Under the pieces are notes generated by a model, which worked only from the letters and a program-made list of their open reading frames with translations, was not told the DNA's origin and made no database searches. Positions 33,650 to 43,363 of a stretch of 64,000 nt of DNA are shown in pieces; position 1 is the first letter of the stretch; every line of letters starts with the position of its first letter. Origin of the DNA: an uncultured Bacteroidales bacterium (GTDB lineage: Bacteria > Bacteroidota > Bacteroidia > Bacteroidales > Muribaculaceae); contig CALZTY010000007.1 of assembly GCA_945829225.1 (NCBI GenBank), positions 1 to 64,000 of the forward strand, read 5' to 3'. A program made the translations under genes and the position numbers.

Positions 33650-35224
33650 ATGGTAACACGCACAATATTATTACCTGTTCTCCTTTTATTTGCGCTGGGA
33701 AGTTCGGCTCAGGCACTTCCTGATTTTAAAATTGAAAAGATTGGCAGGCAAGTCAAGGAGTTTCAACTTGACTCTATCAATCTTTCTTCTCCCATAGATT
33801 ATTATTTGTCAAAAACACAGGTGCGTTTGTCCGGTAAATACAAAAACTGGGGTCCTATATCGAGTTCGATGTTTGATTACAGCGCCGATGTCCCCGACGA
33901 AGAAATCAAAGATGATTTTCGCAACTATATACTCAATGAAACAATTGATTATATTGTTACATATCGCGACTCGGCTGCTTCTATTGTAACGCACAACGAG
34001 GGTGACGACTTGCTTTTGCTCAATAATTGCTGGCTTGAAAACGGGAAATGGCTTAACCGCGGTCAGGGAATTGCTGATGATTGGAACGAAGCACAGGCTA
34101 TATTGAAGGTCCAATTGCCCGAGGCTTTATATGATCTGCCACGCATTGACGTTATTAACAATTTGCCCGATGATGTTGCGCCTTTCCTTGATTTTATTGC
34201 CAATATAGATCTTTCACCGGAGGCATTTCTCCTTGAAATGTTACGCACTCACAAGGTCGTTGTCAATGGCGAATATCATAGGCGTAAGGTGTCTTGGGAT
34301 ATGTTGAAACGCTTGATTTCCTTGCCGGGCTTTGCCGACGTCGTGGGCTGTGTATTTTTGGAATTGCCGTCATGGCATCAGCCTACTATGGACTCTTTTA
34401 TGAGTTCGGATACACTCAACTCCGAGCTAGTATTCCGAATATTCCGCGATGAGCAATTGAATGGCTGGTGGGATAGAGGCGAATATGAATTCCTATGTGA
34501 CCTTTGGCTGTTAAATCAATCTCTACCTCAACACAATAAGGTAAAAGTGGTGTTGGCTGATTATCAGTTGCCCTATTCAAATATCACCATGAGAGAAGAA
34601 GCACGAGAATTGGAGGATAGAAATAGTCATATGGCTGAGGTTGTGGTGAGCACTATCCATAATTCCACTGATACCAGAAATTGCCTGTTCCTCGTCGGTT
34701 GTGCCCATGCTTATAAATCCAATCAAGCCGGATTTGCCTCAGCCGCGTATGGGGCTCAGCCGCAACTGACAGCCGGCGCACAAATTGCCCGCGCGCTCGG
34801 TAATGACATGGTATTCACTGTTTTCCAGCACGTTTTGCCCGGCGATAATCATGGTGCAAACAAATCTCCTATTCGCGGTGGAATATTTGATGCTGCTTTT
34901 GAGTTGAATGGTAACAAGCCTATCGGCTTCGCCTTGGCGGGCTCGCCTTTTGGTGCGGAACCGTTCGACGGCATTTATGAAATTAAATACAAAACGGCTA
35001 CCGGTCGGTATCAAGATAATTTTGACGGCTACCTCTTCCTTGCTCCGCCGGCTGATGAGCCCAAGGCTGTCCCTCTGATCGAGATTTTTACCGACGATTT
35101 TGTCTGCGAAATGCAACGAAGGGCTTCTGTTTTGGGCTGCGAGAGATTTCGCCACATATGGTTTGGTCGCACTGCACCCGAACTTACCAAGGAGTATATT
35201 ACCGAGACGCTTCTCGGGGAATAG
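33650..35224 (+). CDS. Secreted protein, possibly of the TIKI/EreA/ChaN-like superfamily
   Basis: A 524-aa protein with a signal peptide (about residues 1-20, LLPVLLLFALGSSAQA). Residues about 190-390 suggest the TIKI/EreA/ChaN-like fold: VVVNGEYHRR (Glu and His at the end of a strand), VFLELPSWHQPTMDSF, KVVLADYQLPY and LFLVGCAHAYKS (second His). The similarity is by motif order only, so a haem-binding or hydrolase role is unproven. The N-terminal 150 residues and the C-terminal 100 are unrecognised. It is transcribed divergently from the HEPN/MNT pair. Confidence 0.8.
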   Translation: MVTRTILLPVLLLFALGSSAQALPDFKIEKIGRQVKEFQLDSINLSSPIDYYLSKTQVRLSGKYKNWGPISSSMFDYSADVPDEEIKDDFRNYILNETIDYIVTYRDSAASIVTHNEGDDLLLLNNCWLENGKWLNRGQGIADDWNEAQAILKVQLPEALYDLPRIDVINNLPDDVAPFLDFIANIDLSPEAFLLEMLRTHKVVVNGEYHRRKVSWDMLKRLISLPGFADVVGCVFLELPSWHQPTMDSFMSSDTLNSELVFRIFRDEQLNGWWDRGEYEFLCDLWLLNQSLPQHNKVKVVLADYQLPYSNITMREEARELEDRNSHMAEVVVSTIHNSTDTRNCLFLVGCAHAYKSNQAGFASAAYGAQPQLTAGAQIARALGNDMVFTVFQHVLPGDNHGANKSPIRGGIFDAAFELNGNKPIGFALAGSPFGAEPFDGIYEIKYKTATGRYQDNFDGYLFLAPPADEPKAVPLIEIFTDDFVCEMQRRASVLGCERFRHIWFGRTAPELTKEYITETLLGE

Positions 35225-35336
35225 ACCTGCAATCCACAGTGGATATTTACCCTTAAAATATGTAGATATGTGTTAAAAATGGCTAACGTGATGAAAAAAG
35301 TTGGTAAAAATTGTTGCGCAGAGCCAAATATATGCT

Positions 35337-35344
35337 TACCTTTG
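35337..35344 (+). promoter_or_regulatory. -7 box TACCTTTG of a short non-coding transcript
   Basis: Perfect consensus; the next feature downstream is a terminator about 50 bases away, not a gene. Confidence 0.65.
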
Positions 35345-35350
35345 TGCGTG

Positions 35351-35427
35351 TGTTTTTTATAGTATTAGATTAAGATAAAGGTTTAAAGGATGAGCCAAGT
35401 TGTGAAACTTGGCTCTTTCGTTTTTAT
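35351..35427 (+). ncRNA. Candidate ~75-nt small RNA
   Basis: Transcription from the box at 35337 would start near 35351 and end at a perfect 10-bp hairpin GAGCCAAGTT / AACTTGGCTC (35392-35415) followed by TTTCGTTTTT. No start codon with a meaningful frame is present. It is also possible that this is an attenuated leader of the 35603 gene. Confidence 0.5.
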
Positions 35428-35574
35428 ATACTTCACCTTAAGTACCTGTATATCAGCCCTCAGCCTCGTTTTTGCTTTTTTTACGTTTTTTCAAATTCAT
35501 TTGTCCCAAGGGCGGTTGGTCGGCATTTTTGTCCCGTTTGTCTATTAAACTTGCTTCTTTCCATTTTTTCTTAT

Positions 35575-35582
35575 TACCTTTG
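35575..35582 (+). promoter_or_regulatory. -7 box TACCTTTG of the 35603 gene
   Basis: Perfect consensus, 21 bases before the ATG. Confidence 0.75.
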
Positions 35583-35602
35583 CGTCGTAAAACAGAAAAA
35601 GT

Positions 35603-38392
35603 ATGAAGAGAATAGCCATTATAAGTGTGATTGGCGCGGCTGCGGTCACTGCGGCGGCATACACCATCAACGGTGTCATTTACGACACCTTGGGCGAGCC
35701 ACTGCCTGCCGCCTCGTTGCGTTTGTTGGCTGGCAACGACAGCACTGTCGTCAATGGTGTGGTCGCCGATGCCAATGGCGTATTCTCATTCCCTAACATC
35801 ACCCGCGGTAAGTATATCGTCGAGGCTTCGTATGTAGGGTATAATACTAATTATATTAATGTGGACTTGCACTCGTCGGTCACTTTGGACACCATCAAGA
35901 TGGTCGAGAGTTCGGTGATGCTACACGAGACCACAGTCTACGGCATCAAGACCCCGATTACCGTCAAGGAAGATACCATTGAATTCAATGCCGACTCCTA
36001 TCGCACCGCTCCCAATGCCGTGGTTGAGGACCTGCTAAAGCGCCTGCCGGGCGTTGAGGTTAGTTCTGACGGTACCATCACTGCCAACGGTCAGCAAGTC
36101 ACCAAGATACTCATCGACGGCAAGGAATTCTTCAGCGACGACCCCACCGTGGCATCGCGCAACTTGCCCGTCAATATGGTCGACCGCTTGCAAGTGGTCA
36201 ACCGCAAGAGCGACCTCGCACGTATCACCGGTGTGGACGATGGAGAGGACGAGACCGTAATCAACCTTACCGTCAAGAAGGGCATGCAGAATGGCTGGTT
36301 CGGCACCATCGAGGGCGGATATGGCAGCAACGATCGCTACCGTGGTCAGTTCAATGTCAACCACTTCTGGGACGGCAACCAAGTGACCTTCATCGGCGCA
36401 ATTAATAATGTCAATGACTTGAGTTTCAATGACGGCACGGCATCGCGCTTCCGCCGCTTCGGTGCCACCAGCGGTGTCACCACATCTCAAGCCCTCGGCA
36501 TCAACTTCAACGTGGGCAATGGCGAAATTTTACGCGTCGGTGGCGACGTGATGTACTCGCGCAGCGACCGCGACACCCGCCAGCGCACTGCTCGCCAATA
36601 TCTCTTGGAGGGCAATACTCCCTTCTCCAACACGGGCAAGATGGCTCGCGATATCGGCAACAACATCCGTGCCGACTTCCGCATCCAGTGGAAGCCCGAC
36701 TCGCTCAACACCCTCGACTTCCGTCCCAACTTCTCATATAATCATAGCAACTCGTGGAGCAACGACTCGTCGCTAACATCTATGATGGAGGACGGCTCCC
36801 AACCCATCACCCGTAGCCGTAATATCCAGGGCGCTCATGGCGACTCCTATGAGTTTGGTGGTCGACTTATTTATAATCACCAATTTGCCTCGCATCGCGG
36901 TCGCTCGATGTCGCTATTCGTCAACTACCGCTACAGCAACGTGCAGGAGCGTAGCACCAACTACTCGTGGAACCAATTCTACCAGTACAACGACTCGATC
37001 GACCTCTACGACCAATTCGAGACCAACAATACCCTCACCAACAATATCTCGGCTCGCCTCAGTTGGACCGAGCCATTAGGCGACCCCTCCAAGGGTAACT
37101 TCCTCACAGTGGCTTACCGATTCCAGTATCGTTGGAACAATGCCGACAAGTTGGTATATGACCACCCCGTGTCATTCCCCGAGGGGTGGGGCGGTCCGGC
37201 TATCGTCGACCCCGACTTGGTGTTCAGCGAGGACCTCTCCAATCAGTACCGCAACGAGTATATGAATCAAGATATCCGCTTGGGTTACAAGCACGTGGCT
37301 CGCCAGTCATCTGTCGATGTGGGCATCTCATTGGTGCCGCAGAAATCCACAAGCATCGACTTGCTCAACTCGGCGCGCAATATCTCGCGTAGCGTGTTCA
37401 ACTTCGCTCCATACCTGCGCTACCGCTGGAAAGCATCCAAAACCAAGGGTATGAACCTCGACTATATGGGCCGCTCATCGCAACCGACCATCGCTCAGTT
37501 GCAGCCCGTTGTCGACCGCAGCAACCCTCTCAATATTGTCGTCGGTAACCCCGCTTTGAAGCCCTCGTTTACACACAACATCCGCCTGCGATTCAACGAC
37601 TTCAACGCCGACGCTCAGCGCTCGATCATGACCATGTTTGATGCACGCGTGGTGCAAAATTCCATCATCTCGATGACTCAATATGATACCACGACCGGCG
37701 GGCAAACTACCACTTACACCAACGTCAACGGCGTGTGGAACGTCCGTGCCATGAATATGGTGTCTTTCCCCTTCCGCAACAAGCATTGGACTTTCAACAA
37801 CCACCTCATGTTGTATGTCTCAAACACCATCGGTTACAACAACGGATTGCGCAACCGCTCAACCTCGTTCTCGGTTGACCTCATGCCGGGTGTAGCCTTC
37901 CGTCCCGATAATTTCGAGTTTGAACTCCGTCCGCGATACAACTTGCAGAACGTCCACAACACTGTGCAAGTTACCGGCAACCGCACCGTCCACTCCTATG
38001 GCGGCGAGATGTACCTCTCCTACACCACTCCCATCGGCGTTATTCTCAATAGCGACCTCGGATACACCGCCACCAGCGGATACTCCCAGGGCTACGACGA
38101 AAGCCGCTGGACCTGGAATGCCGAAATCTCCTACCAGTTCCTGCGCAACCGCCAACTCACCATCTCGCTCAAGGCTTATGACATCCTCGGTCAGCAAGCA
38201 GACATCCGCCGCAGCGTTACCGCTAACTATATCGACGACAGCGAGACCAATGCCCTCGGACGCTATGTGATGGTGACTCTGGCTTACAAGTTCAATACTT
38301 TCGGCGCGGGCAACATCCCGCAGAGCCGCAACGACTATGGCGGTCCTCCCGCTCCTCCTGCCGGTGCACCGCGTCCTCCGCGACGTATGTAA
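35603..38392 (+). CDS. TonB-receptor-like outer-membrane beta-barrel protein
   Basis: A 929-aa protein. After the signal peptide, a CarboxypepD_reg-like domain (about 22-110, INGVIYDTLGEPLPAASLRL) is followed by a plug-like region (VVEDLLKRLPGVEVSSDGTI, KILIDGKEFFSDDP, TVINLTVKKG) and a large OMP_b-brl_3-type barrel from about 230. It ends with an unusual Pro/Arg tail (GGPPAPPAGAPRPPRR) instead of a terminal aromatic residue. Family members are TonB-dependent-receptor relatives without a SusD partner; none is encoded next to it. The substrate is unknown. Confidence 0.92.
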   Translation: MKRIAIISVIGAAAVTAAAYTINGVIYDTLGEPLPAASLRLLAGNDSTVVNGVVADANGVFSFPNITRGKYIVEASYVGYNTNYINVDLHSSVTLDTIKMVESSVMLHETTVYGIKTPITVKEDTIEFNADSYRTAPNAVVEDLLKRLPGVEVSSDGTITANGQQVTKILIDGKEFFSDDPTVASRNLPVNMVDRLQVVNRKSDLARITGVDDGEDETVINLTVKKGMQNGWFGTIEGGYGSNDRYRGQFNVNHFWDGNQVTFIGAINNVNDLSFNDGTASRFRRFGATSGVTTSQALGINFNVGNGEILRVGGDVMYSRSDRDTRQRTARQYLLEGNTPFSNTGKMARDIGNNIRADFRIQWKPDSLNTLDFRPNFSYNHSNSWSNDSSLTSMMEDGSQPITRSRNIQGAHGDSYEFGGRLIYNHQFASHRGRSMSLFVNYRYSNVQERSTNYSWNQFYQYNDSIDLYDQFETNNTLTNNISARLSWTEPLGDPSKGNFLTVAYRFQYRWNNADKLVYDHPVSFPEGWGGPAIVDPDLVFSEDLSNQYRNEYMNQDIRLGYKHVARQSSVDVGISLVPQKSTSIDLLNSARNISRSVFNFAPYLRYRWKASKTKGMNLDYMGRSSQPTIAQLQPVVDRSNPLNIVVGNPALKPSFTHNIRLRFNDFNADAQRSIMTMFDARVVQNSIISMTQYDTTTGGQTTTYTNVNGVWNVRAMNMVSFPFRNKHWTFNNHLMLYVSNTIGYNNGLRNRSTSFSVDLMPGVAFRPDNFEFELRPRYNLQNVHNTVQVTGNRTVHSYGGEMYLSYTTPIGVILNSDLGYTATSGYSQGYDESRWTWNAEISYQFLRNRQLTISLKAYDILGQQADIRRSVTANYIDDSETNALGRYVMVTLAYKFNTFGAGNIPQSRNDYGGPPAPPAGAPRPPRRM

Positions 38393-38469
38393 CACTCTAA
38401 TTGATAGCATCTTTACTTTTTAAATATCCCGGTTCATAATAGAATTTTTTTCATAAGTTGATTTGTGTG

Positions 38470-38505
38470 AATGGTCGGCGTTCGTGAGAATTCCCGGCCA
38501 TTTTT
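38470..38505 (+). terminator. Terminator of the barrel gene
   Basis: AATGGTCGG / CCGGCCATT (one G-U pair) followed by TTTTT. Confidence 0.75.
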
Positions 38506-38537
38506 GCTTTTTATTTGTTTTGAACAAATTAATTGCT

Positions 38538-38545
38538 TAATTTTG
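38538..38545 (+). promoter_or_regulatory. -7 box TAATTTTG of the 38581 gene
   Basis: Perfect consensus 36 bases before the ATG. Confidence 0.75.
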
Positions 38546-38580
38546 CAGTGAATAATAACCTCTAAGATACCATTATTACC

Positions 38581-40995
38581 ATGAAACAATTATTACTTTC
38601 ATTGCTTCTCATCGCCGGCGTCATCTCGGCATCGGGGCGTGGCACCACTGTTACCACCGGTTCGGGCGTGTACGACGTCGACACCGTGTTCCATGCCAAG
38701 GTAGGTCCCGGCACCACTCAGACCTCACTGCGTCTCACCGGTCCTTACTCGCTCAACGTGTTCTACCTCACCATCGACCGCACTGTCCCCGGTGTATCCT
38801 TGCGCTGCCTTAGCGGTGGCGACAAACTCGCCGGAAATGCCCGCACTTCGGTCATGGCTCAAAACCACACCCACGACGGCTTGCACTACTTCGCCGGCTC
38901 CAATGGCGACTTCTATGTGACCTCCGGCAACGCCTCCAATGGCTCCAGCATCGTCGGTACTCCCGTCAATGCCTTCGCTGTCGATGGCGAAATCTTCCGC
39001 ACATCTTACGGTTCCTACCAGTTCTCGGTCGACATGGAGGGCATCGCTCGCATCTGCCGCCTCAGTTTCCTCACCGGCACTGCCACCTGTGGCGAGACCA
39101 CTGTGAGTTTCCAGTCTATCAACGAGGGCGCCCGCGACAACTCTGTGTCGCTCTTTACCTCCAAATATTATGGCTCTACCAACCATCCACAACTCGCCGA
39201 CAACTGCTCGGAAGTGACCGCACGTCTCGTCGAGGGTGACCAATTCACCGCCGGCGGAACTTATCGTATGGAAGTCACTTCAACAGCCACTCACACCGGC
39301 GACCTTGACATCCCCGCTGATGGCTTCGTTATCCTCGGCCGTGGCACCGCCAACGACTTTGTCAACAACCTCCAAGTTGGCGACATCGTTACTTTTGACA
39401 ACATAACCCTCACCCCCGAGGGCGAGCGCATCTATCCCTCCTGTATCATGTCGGGCAACCCCAAGAATGTGGGCGGTGGCATTAACCTCAACAGCGAGAG
39501 CGAGCGCGGTGATGCATCCGACCGTCATCCCCGCACCGGCATCGGCTTCAGCGAGGACGGCAGCAAGGTGGTCATCATGGTCATTGACGGCCGCACCGTC
39601 GCTTCGGTCGGCGTTACAACTGGCACCCTCGGCGACGTGATGATGTTCGCCGGCTGCCACGAGGCTGTCAACCTCGACGGCGGTGGCTCTTCGACTCTAT
39701 ACACCGAGGCGCTCGGCGTCCGCAACCACTGCTCCGATGGCAGAGAGCGCGCCGTCTCCAACGCTATCTATGCTGTCCTCGAGGCTCCTGAGGATAGCGA
39801 AGTTGCCGAAATACAATTCTACGACTACAATCCCATTATGCCATATCTCGGGCTCTATACCCCGCGCATCATGGCGTTCAACAAGTATGGCTTGTGCATC
39901 GACACCGACTACAAGGACTATACCCTCACCTGCGAACCCGAGTTCGGCGAAATCGTTGACGACGGTCACACCATCTTCATCACCGGCAGTGGTATGCATG
40001 CCCTTACCGCTCACGTGGGCGACCTCACTTGCTCGGTGCCCATCGAAATCGCCAATGCCAGCGAGGCTACCCTCTCCATCCCCTCGGTAATCATCGACAA
40101 TACTCACCCCTACACCATCGGTCTGTATTCGATGGTCAAGGGCGCACAAGTAGGTCTCAATCCCGCTGCCCTCTCATGGACCAGCAACGACGAGTCAATC
40201 GCCACTGTTGATGCCTCCGGCGTCATCACAGCCGTTGCCAACGGCACCACCACAGTGGTTGGTCGCCTCGACGACATCGTCGTTGAGCAGACTGTCGTTG
40301 TCGAGAATCACGACAACTACATCCTCCCGTTGTATGCCGAGGATGCCGTATCGTCATGGCGCTCGTCCAAGACTGATATTGCCAACCTCGTAGTCACTCC
40401 CGAGGGCGAGGGCTTCAACGTGCAGTTTACCATCTCCAAGACTCGCAACCCCAAGTTGCAACTCACCATGGTCAACGAGTCTTTCACATATGGCATTCCC
40501 GAGGCTTTCGACTTCGTCATCAACTCGGGCAACACCGTGCTCACTCGCCTCTTGCTCAATGTGATTACCGCCAATAATGCCGCTGTACAGACTATGGAAC
40601 TTGCCGACATCCCCGCCGGCGAGTCTACTGTCCGCTTCCTCCTCTCCGACTTCATTGACAGCGAGGATATTACCTCGTTCCCCATCCAAATCAAGTCTAT
40701 GGTATTCAACTTCGGCAACGAGGTCAACGCCGCTTGCTCGTTCGATGTCAAGGCTATCTACCAGAATTACGACATCACCCAGGGCGTGCGCGGCATATCC
40801 GTCGAGCCTACCCGCCTGTGTGTCGCCGTTAACGGTGGCGTGGCTCATCTCGCCGCTCCCGCTGAGCGCATCGTCCTCACCGACCTCGCCGGGCGCGTCA
40901 TTGCCACATCCACAGGCTCCGAAATCGCCTTGCCCGCCGGGCACGGCATCGTGCTCCTCACCGCCGATGGCGCCACCATCAAGGTCGCTTACTAA
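38581..40995 (+). CDS. Secreted phosphodiester glycosidase (NAGPA-like) with Ig-like and sorting domains
   Basis: An 804-aa protein with a signal peptide (MKQLLLSLLLIAGVISASG). The NAGPA domain (about residues 50-400) shows FAGSNGDFY, HPRTGIGFSEDGSKVVIMVIDG, CHEAVNLDGGGSSTLYTEAL and ERAVSNAIYAVL. The family cleaves GlcNAc-1-phosphodiesters or related sugar phosphodiesters. Ig-like/Big_2 domains follow near 480-580 (LSWTSNDESIATVDASGVIT). The end (IVLTDLAGRVIATSTGSE ... GHGIVLLTADGATIKVAY) resembles a T9SS type-A sorting domain, suggesting surface export. Single-gene unit. Confidence 0.9.
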   Translation: MKQLLLSLLLIAGVISASGRGTTVTTGSGVYDVDTVFHAKVGPGTTQTSLRLTGPYSLNVFYLTIDRTVPGVSLRCLSGGDKLAGNARTSVMAQNHTHDGLHYFAGSNGDFYVTSGNASNGSSIVGTPVNAFAVDGEIFRTSYGSYQFSVDMEGIARICRLSFLTGTATCGETTVSFQSINEGARDNSVSLFTSKYYGSTNHPQLADNCSEVTARLVEGDQFTAGGTYRMEVTSTATHTGDLDIPADGFVILGRGTANDFVNNLQVGDIVTFDNITLTPEGERIYPSCIMSGNPKNVGGGINLNSESERGDASDRHPRTGIGFSEDGSKVVIMVIDGRTVASVGVTTGTLGDVMMFAGCHEAVNLDGGGSSTLYTEALGVRNHCSDGRERAVSNAIYAVLEAPEDSEVAEIQFYDYNPIMPYLGLYTPRIMAFNKYGLCIDTDYKDYTLTCEPEFGEIVDDGHTIFITGSGMHALTAHVGDLTCSVPIEIANASEATLSIPSVIIDNTHPYTIGLYSMVKGAQVGLNPAALSWTSNDESIATVDASGVITAVANGTTTVVGRLDDIVVEQTVVVENHDNYILPLYAEDAVSSWRSSKTDIANLVVTPEGEGFNVQFTISKTRNPKLQLTMVNESFTYGIPEAFDFVINSGNTVLTRLLLNVITANNAAVQTMELADIPAGESTVRFLLSDFIDSEDITSFPIQIKSMVFNFGNEVNAACSFDVKAIYQNYDITQGVRGISVEPTRLCVAVNGGVAHLAAPAERIVLTDLAGRVIATSTGSEIALPAGHGIVLLTADGATIKVAY

Positions 40996-41016
40996 TCCCC
41001 ATCCGGTCACATAATA

Positions 41017-41053
41017 GCGAGGGGGCTGCGTCGCAATTCGCAGTCCCCTCGCT
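41017..41053 (+). terminator. Terminator of the phosphodiester glycosidase gene
   Basis: GCGAGGGGgCTGCG / CGCAGtCCCCTCGC hairpin, 22 bases after the stop; the U-run is poor. Confidence 0.7.
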
Positions 41054-41165
41054 CATTTACCACAAGAATACGGGATGAAACGCCACAAGAATACCGAATG
41101 ACTTGCCTAATTCATTATAAATAAATATCTTAGCCTGTGGTTTGTGCTCTGGACGACGAGTTATT

Positions 41166-41209
41166 AAAAAAGCGGGTGCTGTCATCAAAAACAGCGCCCG
41201 CCTTTTTTA
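41166..41209 (-). terminator. Terminator of dnaK (bidirectional)
   Basis: AAAAAAGCGGGtGCTGT / ACAGCgCCCGCCTTTTTT, with U-runs on both strands. Confidence 0.9.
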
Positions 41210-41227
41210 TGATTGTGTTTCAGTGGG

Positions 41228-43153
41228 TTATTTTACTTCTTCGAAGTCCACGTCGGTCACACCATTGTCGTTGCCGCCGTTGTTATTGGCTTGGCTGAAG
41301 CCCCCGGCTGCACCTTGGTTGAAGCCTTGCTGAGCACCCTGCTGGGCTTGTGCCTGGGCGTTGAGGATATCCTGCTGTGCCTGACCGAAGGCAGTCTCTA
41401 TCTCCTTGATGCCTGCCTCTATGCCGGCGATATCTTGGTTCTTGTGGGCTTCCTTCAAGTGGTCGACAGCGGCTTGGATGGCGCTGCGGTGGTCGGCTGA
41501 CAGTTTGTCACCCATCTCGCCCAGTTGCTTCTCGGTCTGGAAGATGATTGCATCTGCCTTGTTGAGGGTGTCGATGCGCTCCTTCTCCTTGGCGTCGGCG
41601 GCGGCGTTGGCGGCTGCCTCGTCCTTCATACGCTTGATTTCGGCGTCGGTAAGACCGCTGGAGGCTTCGATGCGGATCGATTGCTCCTTGCCGGTGGCTT
41701 TATCCTTGGCAGATACGTTGAGGATGCCGTTGGCGTCGATTTCAAAGGTTACCTCGATCTGAGGAATACCGCGGGGTGCGGGAGCGATGCCATCGAGGTG
41801 GAAGCGTCCGAGCATCTTGTCATCCTTTGCCATGGGGCGCTCGCCTTGCAGGACGATAATCTCTACCGAGGGCTGATTGTCGGCTGCGGTGGAGAATACT
41901 TCGCTCTTGCGAGTCGGGATGGTGGTGTTGGCATCGATGAGTTTGGTCATCACGCCACCGAGGGTCTCGATACCCACCGACAGAGGTACTACGTCGAGCA
42001 GCACTACGTCCTTCACGTCGCCCGAGAGGACACCGCCTTGGATTGCGGCACCTACGGCTACCACTTCGTCGGGGTTGACGCCCTTCGACGGGGTGCGACC
42101 GAAGAATTTCTCAACTATCTGCTGGATAGCGGGGATACGGGTCGAGCCACCCACGAGGATTACCTCGTCGATATCGCGAGCGGTGAGACCTGCATCGCGC
42201 AGAGCGTCTTCGCAGGGCTTGAGGGTGCGATGGATGAGGTTGTCGGCGAGTTGCTCAAATTTGGCGCGGGTGAGGGTCTTCACCAAGTGCTTGGGCACAC
42301 CGTTCACCGGCATGATGTACGGCAGGTTGATTTCGGTCGATGTGGTCGACGAAAGTTCGATTTTGGCTTTCTCGGCTGCCTCTTTGAGGCGCTGGAGTGC
42401 CATCGGGTCTTGACGCAAGTCAACGCCTTCCTCTGCGAGGAACTCGCCGGCGAGCCAGTCGATGATCACGTGGTCGAAGTCATCGCCACCGAGGTGTGTG
42501 TCGCCGTTGGTCGACTTCACCTCAAATACACCGTCGCCCAACTCAAGGATGGAGATATCAAATGTACCGCCACCGAGGTCAAATACGGCGATCTTCTGGT
42601 CTTTATTAGTCTTGTCCAAGCCATAGGCGAGGGCTGCTGCGGTAGGCTCGTTGACGATACGGCGCACCTTCAATCCGGCGATCTCGCCGGCTTCCTTGGT
42701 GGCTTGGCGCTGAGAGTCGTTGAAGTATGCCGGCACGGTGATCACTGCCTCGTCGACTGTGGTGCCCAGGTAGTCTTCGGCGGTCTTCTTCATCTTCTGA
42801 AGTATCATTGCCGAGATTTCCTGCGGTGTGTATTCGCGACCTTCGATGTCGATGCGCGGGGTGTTGTTGTCGCCGCGTACCACGTTGTAGGGTACACGTT
42901 CGATTTCCTTGGTTACTTGGTCATATGTTTCGCCCATGAAGCGCTTGATCGAGTAGATGGTGCGCTTGGGGTTGGTGATTGCTTGGCGCTTGGCGGGGTC
43001 ACCCACTTTGCGCTCGCCTCCTTCAACAAAGGCTACCACCGACGGGGTGGTGTTACGGCCTTCGCTGTTTGGAATTACTTGGGGCTCTTTGCCCTCCAGG
43101 ACTGCGACGCACGAGTTGGTCGTGCCTAAGTCGATACCTATAATCTTTCCCAT
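41228..43153 (-). CDS. dnaK: Chaperone DnaK (Hsp70)
   Basis: A 641-aa Hsp70. The ATPase domain has [40 protein letters not shown] and [15 protein letters not shown]; the linker is [19 protein letters not shown]. The substrate domain and helical lid end in a Gln/Gly/Asn-rich tail and the EEVK-type terminus ([10 protein letters not shown]). The start at 43153 is fixed by homology; the in-frame extension is leader. No dnaJ or grpE is nearby, and I see no CIRCE element. It is divergent from the kinase gene at 43364. Confidence 0.98.
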   Translation of the reverse strand: MGKIIGIDLGTTNSCVAVLEGKEPQVIPNSEGRNTTPSVVAFVEGGERKVGDPAKRQAITNPKRTIYSIKRFMGETYDQVTKEIERVPYNVVRGDNNTPRIDIEGREYTPQEISAMILQKMKKTAEDYLGTTVDEAVITVPAYFNDSQRQATKEAGEIAGLKVRRIVNEPTAAALAYGLDKTNKDQKIAVFDLGGGTFDISILELGDGVFEVKSTNGDTHLGGDDFDHVIIDWLAGEFLAEEGVDLRQDPMALQRLKEAAEKAKIELSSTTSTEINLPYIMPVNGVPKHLVKTLTRAKFEQLADNLIHRTLKPCEDALRDAGLTARDIDEVILVGGSTRIPAIQQIVEKFFGRTPSKGVNPDEVVAVGAAIQGGVLSGDVKDVVLLDVVPLSVGIETLGGVMTKLIDANTTIPTRKSEVFSTAADNQPSVEIIVLQGERPMAKDDKMLGRFHLDGIAPAPRGIPQIEVTFEIDANGILNVSAKDKATGKEQSIRIEASSGLTDAEIKRMKDEAAANAAADAKEKERIDTLNKADAIIFQTEKQLGEMGDKLSADHRSAIQAAVDHLKEAHKNQDIAGIEAGIKEIETAFGQAQQDILNAQAQAQQGAQQGFNQGAAGGFSQANNNGGNDNGVTDVDFEEVK

Positions 43154-43323
43154 AATCTTGTAGTTTTTATTGTTTTTTCTTGTTAATATTCGTTGTTTTG
43201 ATGTTTCTGCTTTGAATACTAACAAAACTTGTGCCATCATAGTTGCACATGTCACACTTCTGCCAATCTGTCACCATCCCCCAAATTTCCTCCCATTTTC
43301 TTGCCTCATATCTCTTTCTTTCT

Positions 43324-43331
43324 TACCTTTG
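43324..43331 (+). promoter_or_regulatory. -7 box TACCTTTG of the first receptor-kinase gene
   Basis: TACCTTTGCACTCA motif 40 bases before the ATG; duplicated exactly 2000 bases downstream. Confidence 0.8.
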
Positions 43332-43363
43332 CACTCAGTAATAATACATTATCTCATTGATTT

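Larger units (their letters stand above)
35225..35602. other. 378-base intergenic region with a candidate small RNA
   Basis: Holds a complete promoter-terminator unit without a coding frame (35337-35427, annotated separately) and the -7 box of the downstream barrel gene at 35575. No protein-coding sequence is seen. Confidence 0.6.

Noticed and set aside
41525-43129. 534-aa frame opposite dnaK
   Set aside because: Antisense shadow of dnaK; long antisense frames are typical of this highly conserved gene.
43232-43273. TG(T/C)CA direct repeats as a heat-shock operator of dnaK
   Set aside because: Four copies of the 5-mer are present but with irregular spacing (18, 11, 8) and no match to an operator I can name.
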